NCBI GenBank assembly: GCA_023262305.1
Contig: JALRCK010000025.1
Span: 2,225 to 13,563, forward strand
Length of the DNA: 11,339 nt
Direction: 5' to 3'
Source: Deltaproteobacteria bacterium
GTDB lineage: Bacteria; Bdellovibrionota_C; UBA2361; OMII01
Below the pieces are notes generated by a model that was not told where the DNA came from, ran no database searches, and saw only the letters and a list, made by a program, of their open reading frames with translations. Every line of letters begins with the position of its first letter. Within the stretch, counting starts at the first letter, position 1. Shown here piece by piece: positions 1 through 6,973 of this stretch. The translations under genes and the position numbers were made by a program.

Positions 1-98
1 AGTTGACTCGACTCAACATCCTGCAACAGGCCGGCGCCGCAGTATTGGCTCAGGCTAACCAGGTTCCACAGTTAGCACTTCAGTTGTTAGGTCGATAA
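1..98 (+). CDS. Flagellin, C-terminal end only (partial)
   Basis: Only the last 31 codons and the TAA stop (96-98) of a flagellin gene lie in the window; the frame begins at position 3. The visible peptide reads LTRLNILQQAG, then AAVLAQANQ and finally LALQLLGR. This is the classic C-terminal D0 helix of flagellin, which packs in the inner core of the flagellar filament. It closely parallels the C-terminus of the next gene (LNVLQQAGTAILANSNFQPELALKLL), so the two are tandem paralogues 16 bp apart. The ending resembles canonical flagellins (LAQANQVPQ) more than the downstream copy does. Family assignment is firm; nothing can be said about its central domain because it lies upstream of the window. 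Confidence 0.9.
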   Translation, partial: LTRLNILQQAGAAVLAQANQVPQLALQLLGR

Positions 99-114
99 TA
101 AGGGTTGATAGGTT

Positions 115-981
115 ATGGGTTTTGGTTCGGGACTTAATATCTCGTCTCTCCGAACCCAGCGCCAAATCAGCATAACGACGGGCCGGCTGAATCAGGCTTA
201 CGAGCGACTCTCTAGTGGTTTGAGAGTTAATCACTCGAAAGATGATGCAGCCGGCCTCGCCGTTGCTATGAAGCTCCGCTCCGACACGCGAGTCGCCACC
301 GTATCTGCGCGCAACGCGAATGACGGAATCTCGATCATCGGGATAGCAGACCAGGCTGTTGGACAAATCAACGAGACCCTCGTTCGCCTTGCTGAGCTTG
401 CCGCGCAAGCTGCCAACAGCACCAGCACGAACGAGCAACGCTCCGCCCTCCAAAACGAATTCACGATGTTGATGGAGGAGATCGAGCGAATCGCCGTCAC
501 TACAGAGTTCAATGGTTTGTACCTGATTAGCAGTTCGCAGACCTTGACTTTCCAGGTCGGGTTCGACGGCTCCTCACTCTCAGGGATTGCTTACTCCGGA
601 ATTCAAGCCACATTGGCTGCTATCGGATTGGCACCCGTTGGGTCCTCTTTGCCGACATTTTCAGTGATCGGAGCCTCTGAGGTAGAGTCGCGATCCGCCG
701 CCTTGTTGGCGCTCGATGCGATTCAAGGGGCAATCACTTCAGTAACGAGGAGTAGGGGAATTTTAGGTGCGGCCGAAAGCCGCCTGCATACCACCATCCG
801 ACAGCTCGCCACAGCGCGCGAGAGCTTTCAGACCGCCGAGAGCGCCATAACCGATGTAGACGTTGCGCAAGAGGCTGCAGAGATGGCACGCCTCAATGTT
901 CTCCAGCAGGCAGGCACGGCTATCCTTGCGAATTCAAACTTCCAGCCTGAATTGGCGTTGAAGCTTCTTAATGATGTCTAA
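115..981 (+). CDS. Flagellin (second, compact copy)
   Basis: This is the structural subunit of the flagellar filament, exported through the flagellar type III apparatus. At 288 residues it is short. The conserved N-terminal D0/D1 region covers about residues 1-145, with LSSGLRVNHSKDDAAGLAVA near 32-51 and FNGLYLI near 132-138. The C-terminal D1/D0 region covers about 195-288, with ESAITDVDVAQEAAEMARLN followed by VLQQAGTAILANSN. Only about 50 residues lie between, so the surface D2/D3 domains are essentially absent. R91, L95 and E115 align by spacing with the R90/L94/E114 patch that TLR5 recognises in Salmonella FliC. The ATG at 115 is preceded by AAGGG at 100-104, a 10-nt spacing. It follows another flagellin gene by 16 bp, so cotranscription is likely. 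NHSKDDAAG is a variant of the usual INSAKDDAAG. The family is certain; which filament segment it builds is unknown. Confidence 0.95.
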   Translation: MGFGSGLNISSLRTQRQISITTGRLNQAYERLSSGLRVNHSKDDAAGLAVAMKLRSDTRVATVSARNANDGISIIGIADQAVGQINETLVRLAELAAQAANSTSTNEQRSALQNEFTMLMEEIERIAVTTEFNGLYLISSSQTLTFQVGFDGSSLSGIAYSGIQATLAAIGLAPVGSSLPTFSVIGASEVESRSAALLALDAIQGAITSVTRSRGILGAAESRLHTTIRQLATARESFQTAESAITDVDVAQEAAEMARLNVLQQAGTAILANSNFQPELALKLLNDV

Positions 982-1084
982 TGACGGGCGGTAACGCGCG
1001 CCACCACGACAGGCAATCCGCCGTAAAACTCCTCATTGTGACGACCAGGCATCGTTATATCAGTTGGTTACCCCTTCGCCGATC

Positions 1085-1113
1085 TTGATCCTCAGCCGTC
1101 GTCCCCCTATAGT
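1085..1113 (+). promoter_or_regulatory. Putative sigma70-type promoter for the aldolase gene
   Basis: TTGATC (1085-1090, 4/6 match to TTGACA) and TATAGT (1108-1113, 5/6 match to TATAAT) are separated by exactly 17 bp. Transcription would begin near 1120, leaving a leader of about 20 nt before the ATG at 1139. A second TATAGT lies at 1125-1130 but has no matching -35. The 157-bp flagellin-aldolase gap shows no convincing U-tract terminator. The call is based on consensus match only. Confidence 0.45.
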
Positions 1114-1138
1114 ATCGCGGATTCTATAGTGAGATTTT

Positions 1139-2209
1139 ATGAACTACAGCCACATCGCAGAACTTCTTGGCTCTGAAGCGAAGAGCCTCCTTGACCACAC
1201 CTGTAAAACCATCCCGGCGAGTGCCCTTGAAGCCCCATCTCCCGCCTACGTCGACCGTGTTTTTATTAACTCGGATCGGAACGTTCAAACGCTACGGTCG
1301 CTGCAGTTGATGTACGATACCGGCCGCCTCAAGGGCACGGGCTACCTTTCGATCCTTCCAGTTGACCAGGGAATTGAGCACTCAGGTGGCGCTTCATTCG
1401 CAAAGAACCCTGAGTATTTTAATCCTGAAAACATCGTCAAACTCGCCATCGAGGGAGGATGTAATGCTGTCGCTACCACTTACGGTGGACTTGGTCTCAT
1501 CGCTCGAAAGTATGCGCACAAGATTCCGCTTATCATGAAGATCAACCACAACGAATTGCTCACGTTCCCGAATAAGAGCGATCAGGTGATGTTTGCGCGT
1601 GTACGTGACGCGTGGAATCAGGGATGTGCAGCGATCGGAGCGACCGTTTATTTCGGCTCTGATCAGTCCACTCGCCAGATTCAAGAGGTGTCGGCCGCTT
1701 TCTCAGAAGCACACGCTCTCGGCATGGCAACCATCTTGTGGTGCTACGTCCGAAATTCCGGCTTCAAGATCGCGGGCGTCAATCACGAGACCTCAGCTGA
1801 CCTTACAGGACAAGCTAATCACCTTGGTGTGACGATCAACGCCGATATCATTAAGCAGAAGCTTCCGGAAAGTAATGGTGGTTTCAAGGCCCTTAACTCG
1901 GGCTCTTCCTCATACGGCAAGCTCGATGAGCGCATGTACACACATCTTTCCAGTGACCATCCGATCGACCTTGCGCGCTATCAGGTAGCGAATTGCTACA
2001 TGGGCCGCATCGGGCTTATCAGCTCCGGTGGAGGATCGGGCTCGAACGACCTCGGAGACGCCGTTAAGACCGCCGTCATCAATAAGCGAGCGGGTGGCAT
2101 GGGGCTCATCTCAGGTCGCAAGGCGTTCCAGAAGCCGATGAAGGACGGAGTAGCGATCTTGAATGCAATACAAGACGTGTATCTCTGCAAAGAGGTAACG
2201 GTCGCCTAG
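1139..2209 (+). CDS. fbaB: Class I fructose-bisphosphate aldolase, DhnA/FbaB type
   Basis: It catalyses reversible cleavage of fructose 1,6-bisphosphate to dihydroxyacetone phosphate and glyceraldehyde 3-phosphate through a lysine Schiff base, in cytoplasmic glycolysis and gluconeogenesis. The 356-residue length matches E. coli FbaB (about 350). Recognisable blocks are [10 protein letters not shown] (73-82), ATTYGGLG (112-119), KINHNELL (134-141), [10 protein letters not shown] (201-210), [11 protein letters not shown] (220-230), ADIIKQK (235-241), ANCYMGR (284-290) and [17 protein letters not shown] (314-330). K239 in ADIIKQK is the likely Schiff-base lysine by analogy with archaeal-type class I aldolases; I have not aligned it formally. 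The start at ATG 1139 is supported by the promoter spacing, although the ribosome site is weak (GTGAG at 1130-1134). The cobB-like gene follows after 55 bp and may be cotranscribed. Confidence 0.95.
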   Translation: MNYSHIAELLGSEAKSLLDHTCKTIPASALEAPSPAYVDRVFINSDRNVQTLRSLQLMYDTGRLKGTGYLSILPVDQGIEHSGGASFAKNPEYFNPENIVKLAIEGGCNAVATTYGGLGLIARKYAHKIPLIMKINHNELLTFPNKSDQVMFARVRDAWNQGCAAIGATVYFGSDQSTRQIQEVSAAFSEAHALGMATILWCYVRNSGFKIAGVNHETSADLTGQANHLGVTINADIIKQKLPESNGGFKALNSGSSSYGKLDERMYTHLSSDHPIDLARYQVANCYMGRIGLISSGGGSGSNDLGDAVKTAVINKRAGGMGLISGRKAFQKPMKDGVAILNAIQDVYLCKEVTVA

Positions 2210-2229
2210 AGCACCTGCTCATGGGCTGA

Positions 2230-2251
2230 TATCGGCGAAAGATTGCCGATA
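2230..2251 (+). promoter_or_regulatory. Hairpin abutting the sirtuin ribosome binding site
   Basis: TATCGGC (2230-2236) and GCCGATA (2245-2251) form a perfect 7-bp stem with an 8-nt loop (GAAAGATT). The last paired base is the first A of the AGGAG Shine-Dalgarno sequence (2251-2255). No U-tract follows, so it is not an intrinsic terminator. It could influence mRNA stability or ribosome access for the downstream gene, but that function is inference. Confidence 0.35.
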
Positions 2252-2264
2252 GGAGAATATCGCG

Positions 2265-2957
2265 ATGAAAGAACGGCATGTCGTCGTATTCTCTGGAGCC
2301 GGAATCAGTGCAGAGAGTGGTCTCAATACCTTCCGGGGTCCCGGGGGGCTGTGGGAAGGGGAACCTGTAGCGGCTGTTGCCACCCCTGACGGGTGGAAGC
2401 GCGATCCGGCGCGAGTGCTGCGGTTCTACAACGAGCGCAGAAAGGGTGTCCAAGCCGTGCAGCCAAACCTTGCGCACAAGGCTTTGCGGGAGCTTGAGGA
2501 CATCTTTAAGGTCACCATAATCACCCAAAACATCGACGACCTCCACGAGCGAGCTGGTAGCAGCAACATCATTCATCTTCACGGAGAGATCCTAAAGTCT
2601 CGTGGATGCCACGACTCCCAGAAGCTCTACCCCTGTCTCGGAGATATCTCCATGGGCGACAGAGCTGAGGATGGAACACAGCTGCGGCCCCACGTGGTCT
2701 GGTTTGGCGAAGCGGTGCCGATGATGGATGCTGCAGTCGCCGCCGCGAAGACGGCGGACTTTCTGATTGTCGTTGGAACATCTCTTGAGGTGTACCCTGC
2801 GGCGAACCTCGTCGACTACGTTCCTTTTGAGATCCCCAAATTCATCGTTGACCCGATGCCTTCCGGTTTGGCGGATGAGACGTTTCATGTCATTGAGGCA
2901 AAGGCGACCGATGGGGTGCCACGGGTTGTGGCGCAGCTGCGGGCTATGATGGCCTAA
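2265..2957 (+). CDS. cobB: NAD-dependent protein deacylase, CobB-type sirtuin
   Basis: A sirtuin removes acyl groups from protein lysines, using NAD and releasing nicotinamide and O-acyl-ADP-ribose. The 230 residues contain the NAD-binding GAGISAESGL (11-20), FRG (23-25), QNID (88-91), the catalytic histidine H106 in HLHG, and VGTSLEVYPAA (170-180). Y55 and R58 (FYNERR) are the pair that in E. coli CobB and human SIRT5 binds acidic acyl groups, so desuccinylation or demalonylation activity is plausible as well as deacetylation. The usual zinc-binding CxxC pairs are not present: the module between about 110 and 140 retains only C115 and C124, then runs into the conserved QLRPHVVWFGE. The ATG at 2265 has AGGAG at 2251-2255 (9-nt spacing). 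It lies 55 bp after the aldolase, and metabolic enzymes are typical sirtuin targets, but a direct link is inference. It converges on roxA with 16 bp between stops. Confidence 0.93.
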   Translation: MKERHVVVFSGAGISAESGLNTFRGPGGLWEGEPVAAVATPDGWKRDPARVLRFYNERRKGVQAVQPNLAHKALRELEDIFKVTIITQNIDDLHERAGSSNIIHLHGEILKSRGCHDSQKLYPCLGDISMGDRAEDGTQLRPHVVWFGEAVPMMDAAVAAAKTADFLIVVGTSLEVYPAANLVDYVPFEIPKFIVDPMPSGLADETFHVIEAKATDGVPRVVAQLRAMMA

Positions 2958-2973
2958 AGCCTCTACTCGTCAC

Positions 2974-4155
2974 CTACTCATCGATTACGATGGCGCCGGC
3001 GGAGAGGAGTGACCCGATAAGAGCCTGGCATCCTTTATCGGCGATGTATGGCCGTAAAATCTCTGCTGGAACTACGATGCGGTTTGCCAACTCTTGTGCA
3101 AGCAGTGCTGCCTTTCCGGAGAGATCTTCTCGATGTCCATTCACATAAAACGAGACAGCGCCCTTCGATCGCCGGGTGAAGGCGAGCCGTGCTCCCTCCG
3201 TCCGAACGAGCGCAGCTGCATGCTTGATTCGGGATGCAACTTTTCCAGGCGCGATCTTTTCGGCGTGGGATTTTAAATCGACATCTGAGTAGGATTCGGT
3301 CACATATCGACCGAGCCAATCGCCTAGGAACTCGTCTGACACGAGGGCTGACTCAACGATCTTCTTCACCCTTTCGATCGATCCTGCCGCGATCTCTCCC
3401 GGGGCTTGCGGAGCGAGGTTTGGGTCTGTGTAGCGGATAGATTCATCCCCGTGAGCGAGTGCGCTCGTCACTACGCCGTTAATAATGTCATTCACGCTCG
3501 GAGCACGACATCCCACTGAGATCGTCATGCACCGGTCCCCCTGGGCAACGCCATGGTGGGGAATTCGTGGGGGGAGATAGAGGATATCGCCCGGCTCAAG
3601 TACCCATCGGTGGGTCGGTTTAAATCTCTTCAGGAGCCTAATCGGCAGGTTTGGAATGAAGTCGTCCTTCATGACGGGACGATCCTCAATCATCCACTCG
3701 CGTGTGCCGCATGCTTGAACGAGAAACACATCATAGTTGTCCACATGCGCGCCAACGTTCCCCTGATCTACCGCGTAGCTAATCATGATGTCATCAACCC
3801 GCCAAAAGGGGATAAATGAGAATTCATCAAGCAGTGCGTGCACGGAAGGGACGAACCTATCAACACCGTTAACGAGAAAGGTCCACTTCTTTTTAGGGAG
3901 CTTCTTAAAGGTTTGGGACGTAAAGGGACCCCGTTTGAGCTGCCAATTGTTTTTGCCCGGTCCCTGAACGATTAGTCTGGATTCGACCTCCTTATCGAGG
4001 GTCATACCCGCGAGCTCCTCAGGAGAGATGACCTCAGGGAATGGATGGATTGCGCGCTTCATCAAGAGAGGGCGCTTCTGCCAATAACGAGCGAGAAACT
4101 CCTTTTGTGAGATCTTTCCGAGGAGGGGCCACGAGAGCTTAGAGGGAGATGGCAT
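2974..4155 (-). CDS. roxA: JmjC/cupin ribosomal protein hydroxylase, RoxA (YcfD) family
   Basis: Members of this family are Fe(II)/2-oxoglutarate oxygenases; E. coli RoxA (YcfD) hydroxylates an arginine of ribosomal protein L16 in the cytoplasm. The 393-residue protein opens with the family signature of a tryptophan/arginine-rich docking segment (FLARYWQKRPLLMKRA, 20-35). The JmjC core then gives the iron ligands H137 and D139 in GAHVDNYDVFLVQ, and distal H200 in LPPRIPHHG; the 63-residue spacing agrees with YcfD (H125, D127, H187). R152 in GTREWMI corresponds to the YcfD arginine near the 2-oxoglutarate site. The C-terminal part (about 220-393) would be the dimerisation and winged-helix region, ending in IVIDE. 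The ATG (4153-4155) has no clear Shine-Dalgarno. It is divergent from trmJ, 130 bp away, so a ribosome and a tRNA modifier share an upstream region. The L16 substrate is assumed from family knowledge. Confidence 0.9.
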   Translation of the reverse strand: MPSPSKLSWPLLGKISQKEFLARYWQKRPLLMKRAIHPFPEVISPEELAGMTLDKEVESRLIVQGPGKNNWQLKRGPFTSQTFKKLPKKKWTFLVNGVDRFVPSVHALLDEFSFIPFWRVDDIMISYAVDQGNVGAHVDNYDVFLVQACGTREWMIEDRPVMKDDFIPNLPIRLLKRFKPTHRWVLEPGDILYLPPRIPHHGVAQGDRCMTISVGCRAPSVNDIINGVVTSALAHGDESIRYTDPNLAPQAPGEIAAGSIERVKKIVESALVSDEFLGDWLGRYVTESYSDVDLKSHAEKIAPGKVASRIKHAAALVRTEGARLAFTRRSKGAVSFYVNGHREDLSGKAALLAQELANRIVVPAEILRPYIADKGCQALIGSLLSAGAIVIDE

Positions 4156-4270
4156 AGAGTAAATCCAGACCGTTAGTCAGCCCGTATGATGCCCTATAAA
4201 GATCGCAGACGCTATAGGTCGCCTGCCTGACCGGCAGCGTGAAAGAGGGGATATTTCCTGTTATATCGAG

Positions 4271-4276
4271 TATACT
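4271..4276 (+). promoter_or_regulatory. Possible -10 element giving a near-leaderless trmJ transcript
   Basis: TATACT (4271-4276, 5/6 match to TATAAT) sits 9 bp before the trmJ ATG, so transcription would start about 2-3 nt upstream of the start codon. No Shine-Dalgarno is visible in the 20 nt before the ATG, which fits a leaderless mRNA. Against it, no recognisable -35 occurs at 16-18 bp spacing (the sequence there is GGGATA). This is a tentative call. Confidence 0.25.
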
Positions 4277-4285
4277 TTTTGTCTC

Positions 4286-5044
4286 ATGAGCACGCATGAA
4301 AAGGGAACATCGCTGGGAGATTTAGTTGAGCAGGGCGCTCGCTTGCGTATCGTTGTCGTTCTTGTGGAGCCCAAAGACCCAAGAAATATCGGGGCTGTCG
4401 CCAGGGCGATGAGCAACTTATCAGTCACGGATCTGCGACTCGTTGAGCCAGAGCCTTTCGATCTCGTCATGGCGAAAGGTGTCGCATGTTGGGGCGCGCA
4501 CCTACTCGACAACCACCAAACCTTTCACTCGCTCAGTGAAGCTGTCTCCGATGCTCATGAAGTAGTTGGGTTCGCGTCTGATAGCAGCAGCCACAGAATG
4601 TCGCAGCGGATATTAGAGGATTGGGTCGGCACCGTCGATTTTCAGCAGGAGCGAACCGTTGCACTCGTCTTTGGCTCAGAGGAGCGAGGTCTACGTCGGG
4701 AGCATTTCCCTGTGTGCCAAAACCTGATTCGCATCCCGTCAGCAGGAGAGAATCCATCATATAATTTGGCGCAATCAGTGCTTTTAGCCCTGTATTCCCT
4801 GCGTCGGTGTTCTCACACCGGAATAGGTGATGACATTAAGGATCTCCCTACCAGTGGACAGCTTGAGCAGTTCACGCAGATGGTGCTTCGTACGGCTGAG
4901 GATGTTGGATTCCTCAATGAAAACTCCCCGAGGCATATTGAGGATCTCCTCGTGAATATGACTCGGCGTGGAAGGCTCTCAACGCGAGAGCTAAAGATTA
5001 TGACTGGGCTCTTTGGAATGATTCACAGGAAGCTGAAACCCTAG
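4286..5044 (+). CDS. trmJ: tRNA (cytidine/uridine-2'-O-)-methyltransferase, TrmJ-like SPOUT enzyme
   Basis: TrmJ uses S-adenosylmethionine to 2'-O-methylate nucleotide 32 in the tRNA anticodon loop. The 252 residues match the family length (E. coli about 246). The three SPOUT motifs are visible: VEPKDPRNIGAVARAM (28-42) with N34 and R40; LVFGSEERGL (127-136); and IRIPSAGENPSYNLAQSV (148-165), which builds the trefoil knot that binds SAM. A helical C-terminal tail (about 190-252) with RRGRLSTRELKIMTGLF (227-243) is typical of TrmJ rather than plain TrmH. The N-terminus has about 17 residues before the core strand RIVVVLVEP, slightly more than in E. coli. A TTG codon at residue 20 is the only later alternative, so the ATG is kept. 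No Shine-Dalgarno is visible. The position-32 specificity is inferred from family membership. Confidence 0.88.
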   Translation: MSTHEKGTSLGDLVEQGARLRIVVVLVEPKDPRNIGAVARAMSNLSVTDLRLVEPEPFDLVMAKGVACWGAHLLDNHQTFHSLSEAVSDAHEVVGFASDSSSHRMSQRILEDWVGTVDFQQERTVALVFGSEERGLRREHFPVCQNLIRIPSAGENPSYNLAQSVLLALYSLRRCSHTGIGDDIKDLPTSGQLEQFTQMVLRTAEDVGFLNENSPRHIEDLLVNMTRRGRLSTRELKIMTGLFGMIHRKLKP

Positions 5045-5076
5045 CGTGCGTAAAATACCTGTTCCCGCTTCATAAA

Positions 5077-5090
5077 GGAGCTGCCGCTCC
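5077..5090 (-). terminator. Possible intrinsic terminator of the mqnC-trpS operon
   Basis: GGAGC (5077-5081) and GCTCC (5086-5090) form a perfect 5-bp GC-rich stem with a 4-nt loop, about 35 nt past the last stop of the minus-strand operon. Read on the minus strand the stem is followed by TTTAT, a weak U-tract; on the plus strand no U-tract follows. It lies between convergent genes and could serve the minus-strand side. The stem is short, so confidence is limited. Confidence 0.35.
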
Positions 5091-5124
5091 GTCATGATGC
5101 AGTCGCAACCTACTGGTGCACCCT

Positions 5125-6009
5125 CTATTTGAACGCCGAGATAAGAGTTTCGTACACCTGTATAAGGCGGGCTCTCAGCGGAATCCCGAGCTCTGATAAC
5201 CTTCTCTGCTCCTGGATGTACTGCTCTCTCCCTGATGGAGTCTCAATCCGGATCGGTTCAAAGCCTTGATCCTGTAGGTCATACGGACTCGCTCTCATGT
5301 CCACCTGTCGGGCGTCAGCCGCAAGGAGAAACGCATCTGCAATCAGTTCACTTGAGCACCAGGGCGCTATCTTGTGAGCGAATCGATACAGGTCCATCGT
5401 GACATGCACGCACCCGCGTTGATCGAAGGAGCTTGTGAGTTCGCGGGAGAGCTGGTTCTTGTTGAGGGGCACGGCGCTTGGGGTAAAAAATCTAAAAGCA
5501 TCAAAGTGGGTGCATCGTACATCAGACGACTCCACGACTTGGTCGATCTCTTGCGGCGAGAGTCGTAACGCTACCTGAGTGTGTCGCGGGGTATCACACC
5601 GATAGACCATCGCCCACTCATGGAGCCCAAAGCAGCTAAATTGAGGCGTGCGCTGCGCTATCCCGGTCAGGTATTTGTGCGCCCATTCAAGGAACGCTCT
5701 TCGATGTTCAGGGAACGACTCTGCTGAGATCCAGGCGTTGCGCCCCTTCCACTCAAGGGTATCAACCCAGTCGAGCTCATCAGGAGAAGCGTCTTCAAGA
5801 ACTATTCCAACACCCGGGCTCCACCGCTTTAAGTGCGATGGGCGATACGGATAGTATTCAAAGAGGAAATCATACACCGGATGCGGAATGTCACGTGACG
5901 CTCGCGAGACGCGGTCGTCGGTCCACGCACTAACTCGCGAGCAGTGTTCGGTTTTACGTCTGAGCCACTCGGAGCGAGGGAGCCGTGCGAGATCGTTACC
6001 TGAGTCCAA
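5125..6009 (-). CDS. Conserved uncharacterised protein (family often auto-labelled 3-methyladenine DNA glycosylase)
   Basis: This 294-residue cytoplasmic protein has no signal peptide or membrane segment. From memory its pattern matches a conserved family common in Actinobacteria whose database label, 3-methyladenine DNA glycosylase, has no obvious basis in the sequence; I do not adopt that function. Conserved-looking blocks are HPVYDFLFEYY (43-53), RPSHLKRWSPG (56-66), GLHEWAMVYR (128-137), CTHFDAFRFF (166-175), GCVHVTMDLYRFAHK (199-213), DMRASPYDL (237-245) and RIETPSGREQY (254-264). These are rich in His, Asp, Arg and aromatic residues, as in an enzyme active site. It is the third gene of the mqnC-trpS operon. 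An in-frame stop at 6019-6021 leaves TTG (6007-6009) as the only early start, which overlaps the trpS end by 14 bp. AAGG (6020-6017) may serve as ribosome site, and translational coupling to trpS is likely. The ORF is certainly real; its function is unknown. Confidence 0.85.
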   Translation of the reverse strand: MDSGNDLARLPRSEWLRRKTEHCSRVSAWTDDRVSRASRDIPHPVYDFLFEYYPYRPSHLKRWSPGVGIVLEDASPDELDWVDTLEWKGRNAWISAESFPEHRRAFLEWAHKYLTGIAQRTPQFSCFGLHEWAMVYRCDTPRHTQVALRLSPQEIDQVVESSDVRCTHFDAFRFFTPSAVPLNKNQLSRELTSSFDQRGCVHVTMDLYRFAHKIAPWCSSELIADAFLLAADARQVDMRASPYDLQDQGFEPIRIETPSGREQYIQEQRRLSELGIPLRARLIQVYETLISAFK

Positions 6010-6973
6010 CCGCCTGCCTTACTCGCTTAATGGTTTGAGAGGCCACTGCTTGAGCCTTCTCCGCGCCCTTCGCAAGCTCCCTTTGAAGGAGAGCCTCGTC
6101 TTTGCGGCATGCTACATACCGTTCTCTCATCTCTTTAACATGATCGTTGATCGCTACGAAAAGCTCCTCCTTGGCATGCCCCCAACCCATTCCACCTTTG
6201 GCGAGGCGAGCTGAGAGGTCGTCGTACTGCGCCTTCGTTGCGAAGAGTTTGAAGAGATCTCCGACCGTCGATCCATCGAGCGCTTTGGGCTCCTCCATTC
6301 CGGTTGAGTCAGTTTTAAGCGACATGAGCTTCTTGCGAAGAGTCTTTTCGTCACAGAAGAGGGGTACCTCGTTGTTGTACGACTTCGACATCTTGCGTCC
6401 GTCGAGACCAGGGATGAGCATGACCTCCTCTTGAATAAGAGGCTCAGGAAGCACCAGGAGTTCGCCATAGGCAGCGTTGAGCGACCCCGCCATATCACGC
6501 GCCATCTCAACGTGCTGCTTTTGATCTTTACCGACCGGCACGACATCCGTGTCATAGAGTAATATATCGGCAGCCATCAGGATGGGATAGCAGAAGGTTC
6601 CCATATTCACCTCTTGCCCCTTCGCTTGAGCGTCTTTGAACGCGTGAGCCTTTTCAAGAAGTCCGTGACCGGTGACGCAACTTAGATACCAGGTAAGCTC
6701 TGTGACACTTGGAACATCGGATTGCCTGAACAAGATGTGCTTGTCGGTGTCTAGTCCGATAGCGAGCCAGGTCGCTACCTGATCGAGTACCTGGCTAGCC
6801 AGAGCCTGGGCATCCCGCGTTTGGGTCAGAGAGTGCAGATCCGCAATAAAGTAGATACAGTCGTAGCTCTTGGAGAGCTCCAATGCTGGGCGAAGAGCCC
6901 CAAGATAATTGCCAAGGTGGAGGTTACCCGTTGGCTTCAAGCCGGTGAGGGAACGTTTCTTTTTTTGGCTCAT
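5996..6973 (-). CDS. trpS: Tryptophanyl-tRNA synthetase
   Basis: This class I aminoacyl-tRNA synthetase charges tRNA-Trp with tryptophan using ATP in the cytoplasm. The 325 residues have the expected bacterial length. The HIGH-equivalent is HLGN (19-22) in LKPTGNLHLGNYLGAL. The KMSKS signature is intact at 194-198 (GLDGRKMSKSYNN). The tryptophan-pocket segment YPILMAADILLYD (129-141) and GKDQKQHVEMARD (148-160) are standard. The ATG (6971-6973) is required because only 18 residues precede HLGN. A strong AAGGAG lies 11 nt upstream, inside the mqnC coding region, and the two genes overlap by 50 bp in different frames. Its stop codon overlaps the following gene by 14 bp. All three genes therefore probably share one mRNA, although tryptophan charging and menaquinone synthesis have no direct biochemical link. 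Confidence 0.97.
   Translation of the reverse strand: MSQKKKRSLTGLKPTGNLHLGNYLGALRPALELSKSYDCIYFIADLHSLTQTRDAQALASQVLDQVATWLAIGLDTDKHILFRQSDVPSVTELTWYLSCVTGHGLLEKAHAFKDAQAKGQEVNMGTFCYPILMAADILLYDTDVVPVGKDQKQHVEMARDMAGSLNAAYGELLVLPEPLIQEEVMLIPGLDGRKMSKSYNNEVPLFCDEKTLRKKLMSLKTDSTGMEEPKALDGSTVGDLFKLFATKAQYDDLSARLAKGGMGWGHAKEELFVAINDHVKEMRERYVACRKDEALLQRELAKGAEKAQAVASQTIKRVRQAVGLR

Noticed and set aside
984..1024. Terminator after the flagellin gene (ACGGGCGG / CCGCCGT stem)
   Set aside because: The stem needs a bulge, has a 26-nt loop and is followed by AAAAC rather than a U-tract.
4223..4237. Hairpin CTGCC-TGACC-GGCAG in the roxA-trmJ gap as a terminator or operator
   Set aside because: It is only 5 bp, has no U-tract, and lies in a divergent gap where no terminator is expected; no dimeric operator pattern stands out.
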